Below, piece after piece: positions 1 through 11,025 of a stretch of DNA of 64,000 bases. Both the position numbers and the translations under genes were made by a program. The notes under the pieces were generated by a model that was not told the origin of the DNA, did no database searches, and saw only the letters and a program-made list of their open reading frames with translations. The stretch's first letter is position 1. Every line of letters begins with the position of its first letter. This DNA comes from Mycolicibacterium peregrinum (GTDB lineage Bacteria > Actinomycetota > Actinomycetes > Mycobacteriales > Mycobacteriaceae): the NCBI RefSeq assembly GCF_002102345.1, contig NZ_LQPP01000028.1, positions 1 to 64,000 of the forward strand, read 5' to 3'.

Positions 1-180
1 ATCAGAAAAATTCGACCAAACAAAAGACACCAACAAACTGGCATCAAAAAAACAAAGCCACACCCTAAACGGGAAAAAGAGCGTGGCCAAAAACAACAAA
101 CAAAAACCACCAAACACACTATTGAGTTCTCAAACAACAGACTTTTTTGCTTTGTCACCCTGTTTTGGGGCAACCCCACC
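1..180 (-). other. rRNA operon leader (16S gene lies beyond the left edge)
   Basis: This is the transcribed leader of an rRNA operon running leftwards, so the 16S gene should begin just outside the window. On the minus strand I see the mycobacterial antitermination motif TTTGAGAACTCAATAGTGTG (about 115-134), followed by an AT-rich stretch and a hairpin with GCCAC/GTGGC ends at 57-87, which belongs to the processing stem region. No coding frame is supported. Placement directly downstream of murA is the standard mycobacterial rrnA arrangement. Confidence 0.85.
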
Positions 181-210
181 AGCTTAATCGGAATCTTGCC
201 GGCAAGTCAA
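181..210 (-). promoter_or_regulatory. rrn promoter, proximal copy (PCL1-like)
   Basis: On the minus strand TTGACT (205-210) and TAAGCT (181-186) are separated by 18 bases. It is nearest to the conserved leader, the position of the PCL1 promoter in other mycobacterial rrn operons. Confidence 0.8.
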
Positions 211-256
211 GTTGCTTCATTTTGGCTTATTTCATCCGGTCTGAGGCAACCTCGCC

Positions 257-286
257 AGCTTAGTACGATCTCGGCTGGCTTGTCAA
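257..286 (-). promoter_or_regulatory. rrn promoter, middle copy
   Basis: On the minus strand TTGACA (281-286) and TAAGCT (257-262) are separated by 18 bases. This is close to a consensus SigA promoter; the TAAGCT -10 is shared with the proximal copy. Confidence 0.8.
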
Positions 287-332
287 GTCGCTCTGGCCCG
301 GGGTGTTTCACCCGCTCCGCGGCGACTTCAAA

Positions 333-362
333 AGATTAGCGCGCGCCTGCCTACAAGGTCAA
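333..362 (-). promoter_or_regulatory. rrn promoter, distal copy
   Basis: On the minus strand TTGACC (357-362) and TAATCT (333-338) are separated by 18 bases. It lies about 50 bases beyond the murA stop and is the first of three promoters with the same geometry feeding the rRNA operon. Confidence 0.7.
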
Positions 363-414
363 ATCGGCTGGTCAGCGCGATTTCGAGGCTGAAAGACAGG
401 CTCGGACGTGCTGC

Positions 415-1671
415 TTAGGAGCCTACTCTTTCGATCTCGGCTCCGAGGCTCAACAGGTTTTCCACGAACAACGGGTATCCGCGGTCGATGTGGAACACGT
501 CGTGGACCTCGGTTTCACCGTCGGCGACCAAGCCGGCGAGCACCAGGCCGGCGCCGGCCCGGATATCCGAGCTCCACACCGGAGCGCTCGACAGCTGCGG
601 GATCCCCCGCACCACCGCGTGATGCCCGTCGGTCCGCGCGTCGGCACCCAACCGGATCATTTCCTCGACGAACCGGAACCTGGCTTCGAACACGTTCTCG
701 GTGATCATCGATGTGCCGTCGGCCACCGCGGCCAGGCCGATGGCCATCGGCTGCAGGTCGGTCGGGAAACCCGGGAATGGCAGCGTCGCCACGTTCACCG
801 CTTTGGGTCGCTCGTACTGGACCACCCGGAAACCGTCGTCGTTCTGGGTCACGGTGGCGCCGGCGTCATGCAGCTTGTGCAGGACCAGCTGCAGGTGTTG
901 CGGGTCCACCCCGGTCACCGAGATGTCCCCGCGCGTCATCGCCGCCGCTATCCCCCACGTGGCCGCCACGATCCGGTCACCGATCACCCGGTGTTGTGTG
1001 GGGTAGAGCCGGTCGACACCGGTGATCGTCAGCGTCGACGTCCCGGCTCCGCTGACCTTGGCGCCCATCTGGTTGAGCATCGCGCAGATGTCGACGATGT
1101 CAGGCTCGCGCGCCGCATTGTGGATCGTGGTGACACCTTCAGCCAGCACCGCGGCCATCAGGATGTTCTCGGTTGCCCCCACTGACGGGAACTCCAGCTG
1201 GATCTCCGCACCCCGCAGATGGTCGGCCTCTGCCACCACACAGCCATGCTCGATATTGCAGGTCGCGCCCAACTGACGTAACCCCGCTTGGTGCATATCC
1301 AGCGGTCGCGAGCCGATCGCATCACCGCCGGGCAGCGCGACCTTGGCTTTCTTGCAGCGTCCGACCAGCGGTCCCAGCACACAGACCGAGGCGCGGAACT
1401 GGCGGACCGCCGCGAAATCCGCGTCGTACTTGGGTTCGTCGGGCGACGTGATCCGGACGGTGTCACCGTCCAGCTCCACCGTCGCACCCAACCCCCGCAG
1501 CACCTCCGCCATCAGCGGTACGTCCAGGATGTCGGGGCAATTGGTGATCGTGCTGGTGCCCTCGGCCAGCAATGCGGCCGCCATCAGTTTCAGCACGCTG
1601 TTCTTTGCCCCACCGACAGCAACTTCGCCTGATAACCGGTTTCCTCCGGTCACCAAGAAACGCTCGCTCAC
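415..1671 (-). CDS. murA: UDP-N-acetylglucosamine 1-carboxyvinyltransferase
   Basis: MurA transfers enolpyruvate from PEP to UDP-GlcNAc, the first committed cytoplasmic step of peptidoglycan synthesis. The 418-residue product is family length and starts [10 protein letters not shown], with the EPSP-synthase-like two-domain fold throughout. The active-site loop reads [10 protein letters not shown], so the usual catalytic Cys is Asp117. In mycobacteria this substitution is known to give intrinsic fosfomycin resistance. The ATG at 1671 is the only start that keeps the conserved N-terminus. It is divergent from the adenosyltransferase gene (97 bases between starts) and lies directly upstream of the rRNA operon promoters, so murA read-through may add to rRNA transcription. 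Confidence 0.97.
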   Translation of the reverse strand: MSERFLVTGGNRLSGEVAVGGAKNSVLKLMAAALLAEGTSTITNCPDILDVPLMAEVLRGLGATVELDGDTVRITSPDEPKYDADFAAVRQFRASVCVLGPLVGRCKKAKVALPGGDAIGSRPLDMHQAGLRQLGATCNIEHGCVVAEADHLRGAEIQLEFPSVGATENILMAAVLAEGVTTIHNAAREPDIVDICAMLNQMGAKVSGAGTSTLTITGVDRLYPTQHRVIGDRIVAATWGIAAAMTRGDISVTGVDPQHLQLVLHKLHDAGATVTQNDDGFRVVQYERPKAVNVATLPFPGFPTDLQPMAIGLAAVADGTSMITENVFEARFRFVEEMIRLGADARTDGHHAVVRGIPQLSSAPVWSSDIRAGAGLVLAGLVADGETEVHDVFHIDRGYPLFVENLLSLGAEIERVGS

Positions 1672-1768
1672 GCCGGTCAGTGTAGACAGCCTGCCGTCGA
1701 GTTTCCGCCTGCTCGGACAGATCCGCCGAGCCCGGCGAGCTTGTCCGGAAGCCCGGTACGGTTCAGCT

Positions 1769-2347
1769 ATGGCTGTTCATCTCACCCGTATCTATACCCG
1801 CACCGGCGACGACGGCACGACCGGGCTGAGTGATTTCAGCAGGGTTTCCAAGAATGATTCGAGGTTGGCGGCCTACGCCGACTGTGACGAAGTCAACGCC
1901 TCGATCGGCGTCGCAGTAGCCCTCGGCGAACCCGATCAGCAAATCCTGGCGGTATTGCGCCAGATTCAGAACGACCTGTTCGACGCGGGCGCTGATCTCT
2001 CCACCCCTGTCGTCGAGAACCCCGAGTACCCACCGTTGCGGATCTCCCAGGCCTACATCGACCGCCTGGAGAAGTGGTGCGACGAGTTCAACGAGGCGCT
2101 GCCTGCCCTGAACTCGTTCATCCTGCCCGGCGGCAGTCCCCTGTCCGCCCTGCTGCATGTCGCCCGGACGGTGGCTCGCCGAGCTGAGCGGTCGGCATGG
2201 ATCGCGGTCGATGAGCACGGTGAGTCGGTCAGCGTGCTGCCCGCGAAGTACCTCAACCGGCTGTCGGATCTGTTGTTCATCCTGTCGCGGGTCGCGAACC
2301 CGGAGGGCGACGTCCTGTGGAAGCCGGGCGGCGGAACCGAGAAATAG
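1769..2347 (+). CDS. cob(I)alamin adenosyltransferase, PduO type
   Basis: This enzyme moves the adenosyl group of ATP to cob(I)alamin, giving adenosylcobalamin for enzymes such as methylmalonyl-CoA mutase. The 192-residue product has the family's N-terminal ATP-binding signature [19 protein letters not shown] (about residues 8-26) and the C-terminal RRAERSAW helix (about 136-143). The open frame extends far upstream, but homology begins at the ATG at 1769 ([13 protein letters not shown]), which leaves a normal divergent gap with murA. Its stop is 2 bases from the stop of the convergent DUF2550 gene. The counterpart in M. tuberculosis sits in the same place (Rv1314c). Confidence 0.93.
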   Translation: MAVHLTRIYTRTGDDGTTGLSDFSRVSKNDSRLAAYADCDEVNASIGVAVALGEPDQQILAVLRQIQNDLFDAGADLSTPVVENPEYPPLRISQAYIDRLEKWCDEFNEALPALNSFILPGGSPLSALLHVARTVARRAERSAWIAVDEHGESVSVLPAKYLNRLSDLLFILSRVANPEGDVLWKPGGGTEK

Positions 2348-2349
2348 CT

Positions 2350-2796
2350 TCAGTAATTGCGGCGGCGAGCTCGCGGTGACGGGCGCGACTCAAGCCATGA
2401 GGTGAACGCCGTGAGCGCGCCCCGGTCCAGGGCGATCTCATAGCCTTGGCGGCGTTCGGGACTGGTATCGCGCAGTTCCAGAATCGCGATCTGATCGGTC
2501 ATGATGTCGAACTCATCGCCACGTGGGAGGCGGCGCGACACCACTTCCAGCCCCCGCCGGCTCAATCGTCGATCAGGCCACCACCGCATGCTGGACAGCC
2601 GGTAGAACCCGGCCTCCCCACCGCGGTAGCGCATCACTCCGTGGCGCCAGCCACTGCCGCCATCGGCGGGAAAGTCACGCAGGATGGCTGCTGTTCCGCC
2701 AACCTGACGCAACTTCCACAATCGGTAGCTCAGCGCTCCGACCGCCAGTAGCAGAACGCAGACGAGCGCGACCATGGCAATCATGGGCGCGCTCAT
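2350..2796 (-). CDS. DUF2550 membrane protein downstream of atpC
   Basis: This is the actinobacterial DUF2550 protein always found at the end of the ATP synthase operon (Rv1312 in M. tuberculosis); its biochemical role is unknown. The 148 residues contain one N-terminal transmembrane helix (about 3-25), then a basic cytosolic or membrane-facing domain with Trp- and Arg-rich segments (RYRGGEAGFYRLSSMRWWPD, about 57-76). It starts 15 bases after atpC, consistent with co-transcription and perhaps with ATP synthase assembly or cell-envelope duties. That link is inferred from position only. Confidence 0.88.
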   Translation of the reverse strand: MSAPMIAMVALVCVLLLAVGALSYRLWKLRQVGGTAAILRDFPADGGSGWRHGVMRYRGGEAGFYRLSSMRWWPDRRLSRRGLEVVSRRLPRGDEFDIMTDQIAILELRDTSPERRQGYEIALDRGALTAFTSWLESRPSPRARRRNY

Positions 2797-2811
2797 CTGT
2801 CGTCTCTGTCG

Positions 2812-3177
2812 TCAGTCGATCTGGCCGAGAGCGCGCAGGCGCGCCCGACCCCATGCCGCTGTCTGCTCGTCGTCGGACTCCGCATCCCGCTTGGCGGAGT
2901 CCGCGTCGATCTCGGATTCGAACTGAGCGTTCTCCACCAGGATGCGAACCGTCTCCTCGGTCACCGACAGGAAACCGCCGTCGACGGCGATCCGCAGATC
3001 GTCTTCGCCTTCACGCTCGACCCGCACCATGGCGTCGTCGACGAGCTCAGCGACCAACGGGATGTGCCGTGGCAGGATGCCGATCTCACCAGCGGTGGTC
3101 CGGGTGAAGACGAACGTAGCGGTGCCGGACCAGAGCTCACGCTCGACGGCAACGATCTCGACGTTCAAATCAGCCAT
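2812..3177 (-). CDS. atpC: F1Fo-ATP synthase epsilon subunit
   Basis: Epsilon is the central-stalk subunit that couples the c-ring to gamma and regulates hydrolysis. The 121-residue product has the N-terminal beta-sandwich ([20 protein letters not shown] start, [16 protein letters not shown] about 31-46). Its C-terminal helical part is short, as is typical of mycobacteria, whose enzyme hardly hydrolyses ATP. It is 33 bases from atpD, last of the true atp genes. A purine-rich AGGGAGGTGGTG stretch ahead of the start is a strong ribosome-binding site. Confidence 0.96.
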   Translation of the reverse strand: MADLNVEIVAVERELWSGTATFVFTRTTAGEIGILPRHIPLVAELVDDAMVRVEREGEDDLRIAVDGGFLSVTEETVRILVENAQFESEIDADSAKRDAESDDEQTAAWGRARLRALGQID

Positions 3178-3210
3178 GTCACACCACCTCCCTGTTTCCG
3201 AACGGCTTCA

Positions 3211-4653
<1,443 letters not shown>

Positions 4654-4679
4654 CTACGAGGCTTTCGTCTTTGGTCCGG

Positions 4680-5603
4680 CTAGCGCGCGTCGGCCAGCGC
4701 GTTCGCGCCGCCCACGATCTCGCTGATTTCCTGGGTGATCTGCGCCTGACGTTCGCGGTTGGCCGCAAGCGTGAGTGCCTTGATCAGATCGTCGGCGTTG
4801 TCGGTGGCCGACTTCATGGCGCGCCGGCGCGAAGCCGACTCCGAGGCCGCCGCCTCCAGCAGCGCCGCGTACACGCGGGTTGCGATGTAGCGCGGCAGCA
4901 GCGCGTCGAACAGGTCCTCGGCATTCGGCTCGAACGAGTACAGCGTGTGCGGACCGGTTTCCGGCTCGCCGACGTACTCGACAACCAGCGGTGCAATCCG
5001 ATGCGCCACTGCGGTCTGCGAGAGCATCGACCGGAATTCGGTGGACACGATGTGGAGTTCGTCGACGCCTAGAACACCATCAGGGCCGGCGTCGTCACCT
5101 TCGTCGTCGGCACCGGACATGAACGCCGTCACCAGGGTGTCGGCGATCTCCCTCGCGTTCGTGTACTCGGGACGCTCCGAGAAGCCGGTCCAGGACTCGA
5201 CGACCGCACGCTGACGGAAGCTGTAGTAGCCCAAGGCCTTTCGACCGACGACGTAGAGCACCGGCTCCTTGCCCTCTTCCCGCAGCAGCGAGAAGAGTTC
5301 TTCGGCCCGGCGCAGCACGTTGGCGTTGTAACCGCCGCAGAGACCGCGGTCCGAGGACACCACGAGCACACCGGCCCGCTTGGGGTTCTCCCGCTGAACG
5401 AGCAGCGGGTGGTCCAGCGCGCTGGCACCCGCAAGCTCGGTGAGCATGTTGGTGATCTCGGTGGAGTAGGGCCGGGCCGCATCGACCCGGGCCTGCGCCT
5501 TGGCGATCCGCGACGTGGCGATCAGCTCCTGTGCCTTCGTGATCTTCTTGATCGACGAAGCGGAGCGGATACGCCCGCGTAGCTCGCGAAGTGTGGCTGC
5601 CAT
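4680..5603 (-). CDS. atpG: F1Fo-ATP synthase gamma subunit
   Basis: Gamma is the rotating central shaft. The 307-residue product keeps the N-terminal helix ([19 protein letters not shown], about 12-30) and the C-terminal coiled-coil partner. Between about residues 164 and 180 lies an acidic insertion ([16 protein letters not shown]) absent from most bacteria. A loop at this place is a known mycobacterial feature linked to coupling and to latency of hydrolysis. The gene follows atpA by 7 bases. Confidence 0.97.
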   Translation of the reverse strand: MAATLRELRGRIRSASSIKKITKAQELIATSRIAKAQARVDAARPYSTEITNMLTELAGASALDHPLLVQRENPKRAGVLVVSSDRGLCGGYNANVLRRAEELFSLLREEGKEPVLYVVGRKALGYYSFRQRAVVESWTGFSERPEYTNAREIADTLVTAFMSGADDEGDDAGPDGVLGVDELHIVSTEFRSMLSQTAVAHRIAPLVVEYVGEPETGPHTLYSFEPNAEDLFDALLPRYIATRVYAALLEAAASESASRRRAMKSATDNADDLIKALTLAANRERQAQITQEISEIVGGANALADAR

Positions 5604-5610
5604 TGGTTAC

Positions 5611-7260
5611 CTAGGCCTTCTTCGGAGCCGGCTTGCGGACCTTGACCGATTCCTTCTCCAGGTCCTCGGGATTCAAGGCTTCGGCCTCGGCGTCCTTCAC
5701 GACCACGGAGCTGCCGTCGGTGGCGGCGAAGCCCTTCTTGAACTCGTTGATGACCGAGACCAGCTTCTCCTCGGCCTCCTCGGAGAGCTTCTTGGTCTCC
5801 TTGATCCCGGTGAGGATGTCGGAGTGGCTGGCCTTCACGTGCTCCAGCAGCTCCGCGGAGAATCGCGAGACGTCCTCGGCCGGAACCGAATCCAGGTGGC
5901 CCTGGGTACCGAGGAAGATCTCGACGACCTGGTCCTCGACTGCCAGCGGGCTGTACTGGGGCTGCTTGAGCAGCTCGACCAGGCGGACACCGCGGTCCAG
6001 CTGGGCCTTGGAGGCCGCATCCAGGTCCGAGGCGAAGGCCGCGAAGGCCTCCAGCTCGCGGTACTGCGACAGATCCAGACGCAGCGAGCCCGCGACCTCT
6101 TTCATGGCCTTGATCTGCGCGGCGCCACCGACACGGGACACCGACACGCCGACGTTCACAGCCGGGCGCACACCCTGGTTGAACAGGTCGGACTCCAGGA
6201 AGCACTGGCCGTCGGTGATCGAGATGACGTTGGTCGGGATGTAGGCCGAGATGTCGTTGGCCTTGGTCTCGATGATCGGCAGACCCGTCATCGAACCACC
6301 GCCCAGCTCGTCGGAGAGCTTTGCGCAACGCTCCAGCAGGCGCGAGTGCAGGTAGAAGACGTCACCGGGGTATGCCTCGCGGCCCGGCGGGCGACGCAGC
6401 AGCAGCGAGATGGCGCGGTAGGCCTCGGCCTGCTTGGTCAGGTCGTCGAAGACGATGAGCACGTGCTTGCCGTCGTACATCCAGTGCTGGCCGATGGCCG
6501 AGCCGGTGTAGGGCGCCAGCCACTTGAAGCCGGCCGGATCTGAGGCGGGGGCCGCGACGATGGTGGTGTACTCCATCGCGCCACCTTCTTCCAGCGCGCG
6601 CTTCACGCTGGCGATGGTGGTGCCCTTCTGGCCGACGGCGACGTACACGCAGCGCACCTGCTGCTTGGGATCGCCGGTCAGCCAGGCCTCGCGCTGGTTC
6701 AGGATCGTGTCGACGCAGAGCGCGGTCTTGCCGGTCTTGCGGTCACCGATGACCAGCTGACGCTGGCCGCGGCCGATCGGGGTCATGGCGTCGACGGCCT
6801 TGATACCGGTCTGCAGCGGCTCGCCGACGCCCTGGCGCTGCACCACCGAGGGTGCCTGCAGCTCGAGGGCGCGCCGGGTCTCGGACTCGATGTCGCCCTG
6901 GCCGTCGATCGGCTGACCGAGCGGGTTGACGACGCGACCGAGGAAGGCGTCGCCGACCGGCACCGAGAGCACCTCGCCGGTGCGCTTGACCTGCTGGCCC
7001 TCTTCGATCTTCTCGAACTCACCCAGGATGACGGCGCCGACGCTGTGCTCGTCGAGGTTCAGCGCCACACCCAACACACCGCCCGGGAACTCGAGGAGCT
7101 CCTGGGTCATGACCGAGGGCAGGCCCTCGACGTGAGCGATACCGTCACCGGCATCGACGACGGTGCCGATCTCTTCACGCTCGGTGTCGGCGGAAAACGA
7201 GGATACGTAGTCCTCGATGGCACCTTCAATATCAGCAGCCGAGATTGTCAACTCTGCCAT
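5611..7260 (-). CDS. atpA: F1Fo-ATP synthase alpha subunit
   Basis: Non-catalytic nucleotide-binding F1 subunit. The 549-residue protein has the Walker A GDRKTGKT (172-179) and the alpha signature [17 protein letters not shown] (about 370-386). It ends in a charged C-terminal extension of roughly 35 residues (…[15 protein letters not shown]) seen in mycobacteria, where it suppresses ATPase activity. It lies 60 bases after atpH and 7 bases before atpG. Confidence 0.98.
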   Translation of the reverse strand: MAELTISAADIEGAIEDYVSSFSADTEREEIGTVVDAGDGIAHVEGLPSVMTQELLEFPGGVLGVALNLDEHSVGAVILGEFEKIEEGQQVKRTGEVLSVPVGDAFLGRVVNPLGQPIDGQGDIESETRRALELQAPSVVQRQGVGEPLQTGIKAVDAMTPIGRGQRQLVIGDRKTGKTALCVDTILNQREAWLTGDPKQQVRCVYVAVGQKGTTIASVKRALEEGGAMEYTTIVAAPASDPAGFKWLAPYTGSAIGQHWMYDGKHVLIVFDDLTKQAEAYRAISLLLRRPPGREAYPGDVFYLHSRLLERCAKLSDELGGGSMTGLPIIETKANDISAYIPTNVISITDGQCFLESDLFNQGVRPAVNVGVSVSRVGGAAQIKAMKEVAGSLRLDLSQYRELEAFAAFASDLDAASKAQLDRGVRLVELLKQPQYSPLAVEDQVVEIFLGTQGHLDSVPAEDVSRFSAELLEHVKASHSDILTGIKETKKLSEEAEEKLVSVINEFKKGFAATDGSSVVVKDAEAEALNPEDLEKESVKVRKPAPKKA

Positions 7261-7320
7261 GGTTTTTCGTCTTCCTACCTTGTTCTTGGGGTGGTTCCTG
7301 GGTTCGTGCCGGGGCCGCGG

Positions 7321-8658
7321 TCAGTCCGGCAGCTGGGTGGCCGCTGCGGCCAGTCGGGACGAGATCGAGCCGTCGATCACTTCGTCACCGACGGTGATCG
7401 ACAGACCACCGAGCAGTTCCGGGTCGACGTGCAGCTGCACTGACACCGGATGTCCGTAGATGCGGGTGAGCACCTCCGACAGCCGGGTCCGCTGAGCATC
7501 GGTCAGGTCAGCCGCGGCGGTCACATGAGCGACCACTTCGCCGCGGCGGGCGACTGCGAGTTCGGCGAGATCGATGACGGCCTCGTCGGCACGCTCACCG
7601 CGCAGCAGTCCCACAGTCTGGGTCAGCAGCGCCGCTGCCGTCCCGTTCCCACTCGCGTTGCCGCCGAGGACCTTGTCCAGCAGGGCGACTCGTCCGTCGA
7701 CCGGGGCGGTGTAGTCACTGAGCAGGGCCGAGAGTTTGGGCTCGGCGTCGAGCAGGCGGCCGAACCGGAACAGCTGGTCCTCCACCTCGTCGACCTCACC
7801 GGCGATCTCGGCGCGCTTGAGCAGCGCCAGACGCGCGGTGTGTTCAATGGCGTCGACCAGGTTGGCCTCGGTCGACCAGCGCTGCGAGACCGCGGTCCGC
7901 AGCACATCCAGTGTGGTGTTGCCGACCTTGCCCGACAGCAGCCGATCGACCAGCTCGGCCTTGGCGCCGTTCTCGTCGGTCGGCTCGGCCAGGTGCCGGT
8001 TCAGCGTCGACTCCGAAAGCAGCAGCCTGGCGACAGAGGCCAGTTCCTCGGCCAGCGTGGTCAGCCCGTCGGCGTCCAGACCGTCGGCGACGGAGTCGAA
8101 CTTCCCGACCACGACCGCCAGTGACTCGCGGCTGGCCGCGCGCAGCTTGGACGTGGCGGCGGTATCGATCACCACTGCCGACGGCGCCATCTGGTCCAGC
8201 TCGGCGAGGAACCGGTCGACGGTGGCCGCCTGTGCGGCCGGGTCGGCGACGTGTGCCCGGACCAGTGCGTCGGCCTTTGCCACCGACTCCGATCCGAGAC
8301 CGGTGCGCAGCTGGCGGATGAGCTGCTGGCGCATCAGCTGAACCTGCTGAGCGCCTTGGGCCTTGATCCGCTCGGCCTCGGTGCCGGCCTGCTCGGCCAG
8401 CTGAGCGGTGATCCGCTCGGAGTCCTGCGCGGCCTCGTCGGTCACCTTGGTCGATTCGGCCTTGGCGTCGGCGAGTGCCTTGGCATGCATGTCATCGGCT
8501 TCGGCAAGCTTCTTGGCCGCATCCGCGCTCTCGGCGAGCGCGACCCGCACGGCTTCCTGCTGCTTCTGCATCAGGCTCCGCACCGGCGGCACAACCCACT
8601 TGATGATGATGAATGCGATGACGGCAAAGCCGATCAGCTGTCCGATAAATATCGACAT
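7321..8658 (-). CDS. atpH: F1Fo-ATP synthase fused b'-delta subunit
   Basis: This is the mycobacterial fusion of a b-type peripheral stalk with the delta subunit. The 445 residues begin with one transmembrane helix (about 3-24, [20 protein letters not shown]), continue as a long Ala/Glu-rich coiled coil (about 30-170), and end in a globular delta domain (about 175-445) that caps F1. A stand-alone delta gene is absent from the operon, as expected. The ATG is adjacent to the atpF stop (8659), so translation is probably coupled. Confidence 0.96.
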   Translation of the reverse strand: MSIFIGQLIGFAVIAFIIIKWVVPPVRSLMQKQQEAVRVALAESADAAKKLAEADDMHAKALADAKAESTKVTDEAAQDSERITAQLAEQAGTEAERIKAQGAQQVQLMRQQLIRQLRTGLGSESVAKADALVRAHVADPAAQAATVDRFLAELDQMAPSAVVIDTAATSKLRAASRESLAVVVGKFDSVADGLDADGLTTLAEELASVARLLLSESTLNRHLAEPTDENGAKAELVDRLLSGKVGNTTLDVLRTAVSQRWSTEANLVDAIEHTARLALLKRAEIAGEVDEVEDQLFRFGRLLDAEPKLSALLSDYTAPVDGRVALLDKVLGGNASGNGTAAALLTQTVGLLRGERADEAVIDLAELAVARRGEVVAHVTAAADLTDAQRTRLSEVLTRIYGHPVSVQLHVDPELLGGLSITVGDEVIDGSISSRLAAAATQLPD

Positions 8659-9174
8659 CTACTGCGTCCCACCTGATTTCACGTCGACGCCCAAAATTCG
8701 GCTGGCCAGGGTCTTCGAAAGTCCGTCCACCGAAGACTCCAGACCCGACCGCACACCGGCACCCTGGGCAGCAAGCTGCTCATCGGCCTGGCGCACAGTT
8801 TCGGCCACCTCGGAGCTGGCCTCGGCACGCTTGGCGTCGACCACCTCGCGACCCGCGGCGCGGGCCTCGTCACGGATTGCCGATGCCTGGGTGCGAGCCC
8901 CGGCCATCGCCTCGTTGTAGTCGGCCTGTGCCGCGGCCACCTGCTCGGCCGACTTCCGGTTGTCGGCGGCGGTCTTCGCCAGCATCGCTTCACGCTCTGC
9001 CAGTACCTTGCCGACCGGTGGCACAACCCATTTCGCGATCACAGCGAGTGTGATCAGGAAAATGATCAGCACGGCGAAGAAGGTGCCGTTGGGGACCAGG
9101 AAGTTGCTCTGGCCCCCACCGCCTTCCGCCGCTGCCTGGCTTGAAGCCAGGATCGTTGCGCTCAGTTCACCCAT
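8659..9174 (-). CDS. atpF: F1Fo-ATP synthase b subunit
   Basis: Peripheral stalk subunit that holds F1 static against the rotor. The 171-residue product has a short N-terminal region, one transmembrane helix (about 29-50, [20 protein letters not shown]) and a long amphipathic Ala/Glu/Arg coiled coil to the C-terminus. It pairs with the b' part of the following atpH product. Nine bases separate it from atpE. Confidence 0.96.
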   Translation of the reverse strand: MGELSATILASSQAAAEGGGGQSNFLVPNGTFFAVLIIFLITLAVIAKWVVPPVGKVLAEREAMLAKTAADNRKSAEQVAAAQADYNEAMAGARTQASAIRDEARAAGREVVDAKRAEASSEVAETVRQADEQLAAQGAGVRSGLESSVDGLSKTLASRILGVDVKSGGTQ

Positions 9175-9183
9175 GCTGATGGA

Positions 9184-9519
<336 letters not shown>

Positions 9520-9525
9520 TCATGG

Positions 9526-10302
9526 TCAGTGATCTTCGTGGTCCAGCTCCATCGACTGGCTGAAGTACAGGATCGTCAACAGCGAGAAGATGAATGCCTG
9601 GATCAGGCCGACGAACAGGTCGAAGGTCTTCCAGATCGCATTGGGTGCCCACTGGATGTACCAGGGGAACATCGCGATCAGCGCGACCAGGATGCCGCCG
9701 GCGAAGATGTTGCCGAAAAGACGGAGGGCCAGCGAGATCGGCTTGGCGATCTCTTCGACGATGTTGATCGGCGCCAGGAACGCGACGTGGCCCTTGATCA
9801 CCTTGACCGGGTGGCCGATGATGCCGCGGCGCCAGATACCGGCGGCGTGGTAGGCGAGGAACACGAACAGTGCAAGCGCCAGCACGAAGTTGATGTCGGA
9901 GGCCGGCGGCTTGTACCACTCGGCAGCAGCGCCGTCCGCGCCCCCGTACTGCAGCGGCAGCACCGCCAGCCAGTTGGAGATCAGGATGAACACGAAGATC
10001 GTCACCGACAGGGGCAGCACGAAGGGGGCGACCTTCATTCCGATCGAGCCCTCGATCTGCTGTCGCATCTGGATGGTCAAGGCCTCCCAGAACAGCTGCA
10101 CACCGCCCGGCACGCCGGTCGAGGTGACCTTGGCCCGCAGGACGAACGCCAGCGCGATCACGATCACCGCGGTGACCGCGGTGGCCAGGATGGTGTCACC
10201 GTTGAACGTCATCCCGAACAGCTCGAACACCATCGTGTGGTGGCCGACGTGGATGGCAGCGCCACCCTCTTCGGCGGCGAGCACGGTCGTCGTCTGAGTC
10301 AT
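9526..10302 (-). CDS. atpB: F1Fo-ATP synthase a subunit
   Basis: Membrane stator that forms the proton half-channels. The 258-residue product has several hydrophobic helices and the essential Arg in the [16 protein letters not shown] motif, ending in a Q-rich helix ([20 protein letters not shown]). The frame opens at 10341, but that start would overlap atpI and adds an unconserved basic stretch. I prefer the ATG at 10302 ([16 protein letters not shown]); a slightly later start is also possible because the conserved part begins at LAAEEGG. Confidence 0.94.
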   Translation of the reverse strand: MTQTTTVLAAEEGGAAIHVGHHTMVFELFGMTFNGDTILATAVTAVIVIALAFVLRAKVTSTGVPGGVQLFWEALTIQMRQQIEGSIGMKVAPFVLPLSVTIFVFILISNWLAVLPLQYGGADGAAAEWYKPPASDINFVLALALFVFLAYHAAGIWRRGIIGHPVKVIKGHVAFLAPINIVEEIAKPISLALRLFGNIFAGGILVALIAMFPWYIQWAPNAIWKTFDLFVGLIQAFIFSLLTILYFSQSMELDHEDH

Positions 10303-10312
10303 ATAGGTCAGC

Positions 10313-10759
10313 TCAACCCTTCGATTCCGTATCCAAGACATCCAGGCCGTTAGAGCGGATCTTCCGCAGCACGGGAATGCTGGTGCTCATCACCAGCAGA
10401 GCCTGGAAAATAGCCAGCCCGAACAGCACCGCGATGCCGTCGTGCTTCTTGAAGAAAAGTGCGATGCCGAGTGCGATCGCAGTGATGATCAGCAGCCGCG
10501 TCGCGGAGTTCACGGCCATCTTCTTCTTGAGCGGGTGATCCTCGGCCGTGATCGCCTCGACGGCCCGACGCACCAGCAGGGCGTTGATCAAGCCGAGGAC
10601 CAGGCCGACACCGAAGAAGACGCCGAAGAAAATGTGTCCGATGAAACCGGCGGCCCCCAAAGCCAGCCCGGTGAGGACGACGCAAACAATCAGCAGACGC
10701 AGTGGCCGGAAAGCCACCGACGGGAACACCAACGGCGCGTTCTGCGCTGGTGTCGTCAC
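10313..10759 (-). CDS. AtpI-like membrane protein, first gene of the atp operon
   Basis: Small hydrophobic protein that occupies the atpI position of the operon (Rv1303 in M. tuberculosis). The 148 residues form about four transmembrane helices (around 20-40, 45-66, 88-104, 110-130). AtpI proteins help c-ring assembly or Mg2+ supply in some bacteria; the actinobacterial version is divergent, so the exact role is unproven. The start is a GTG at 10759, and the operon promoter should lie in the following 266-base gap to wecA. Confidence 0.85.
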   Translation of the reverse strand: MTTPAQNAPLVFPSVAFRPLRLLIVCVVLTGLALGAAGFIGHIFFGVFFGVGLVLGLINALLVRRAVEAITAEDHPLKKKMAVNSATRLLIITAIALGIALFFKKHDGIAVLFGLAIFQALLVMSTSIPVLRKIRSNGLDVLDTESKG

Positions 10760-11025
10760 TGATTCACCCCAATCCCGCTGTCACGAAACGCTGCACCCTC
10801 GGAGATGCCAATGGTTGCTACCCCCTGGCAAAACCCTGTGCGCGCCCGACGAGAATATCGGAGGGCGGCGGGCGGGCTCGATTCACCCACGGGGTAGCTC
10901 CCTTTGTCGGTCGTTGATCGGCACCTGACGGTTCGTCGAACCGAGGGGCCGGGCCGGCAACCCGCGAGGTTTTTCGGGTTCTGGCAGCACCCTAACACAT
11001 GGTAGGCACCCCTAAACGTGGCCTA
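10760..11025 (-). promoter_or_regulatory. atp operon upstream region
   Basis: A 266-base gap between wecA and the atp operon, both on the minus strand, must contain the atp promoter. I could not find a confident -35/-10 pair. An 80-residue frame here has atypical codon use and is not credible. A short hairpin, GTAGGC/GCCTAC at 11002-11026, overlaps the wecA stop and may be a weak terminator. Confidence 0.4.

Noticed and set aside
10756..10998. 80-residue minus-strand frame upstream of the atp operon
   Set aside because: Occupies the promoter region; Arg/Pro/Ser-rich composition and no recognisable start.
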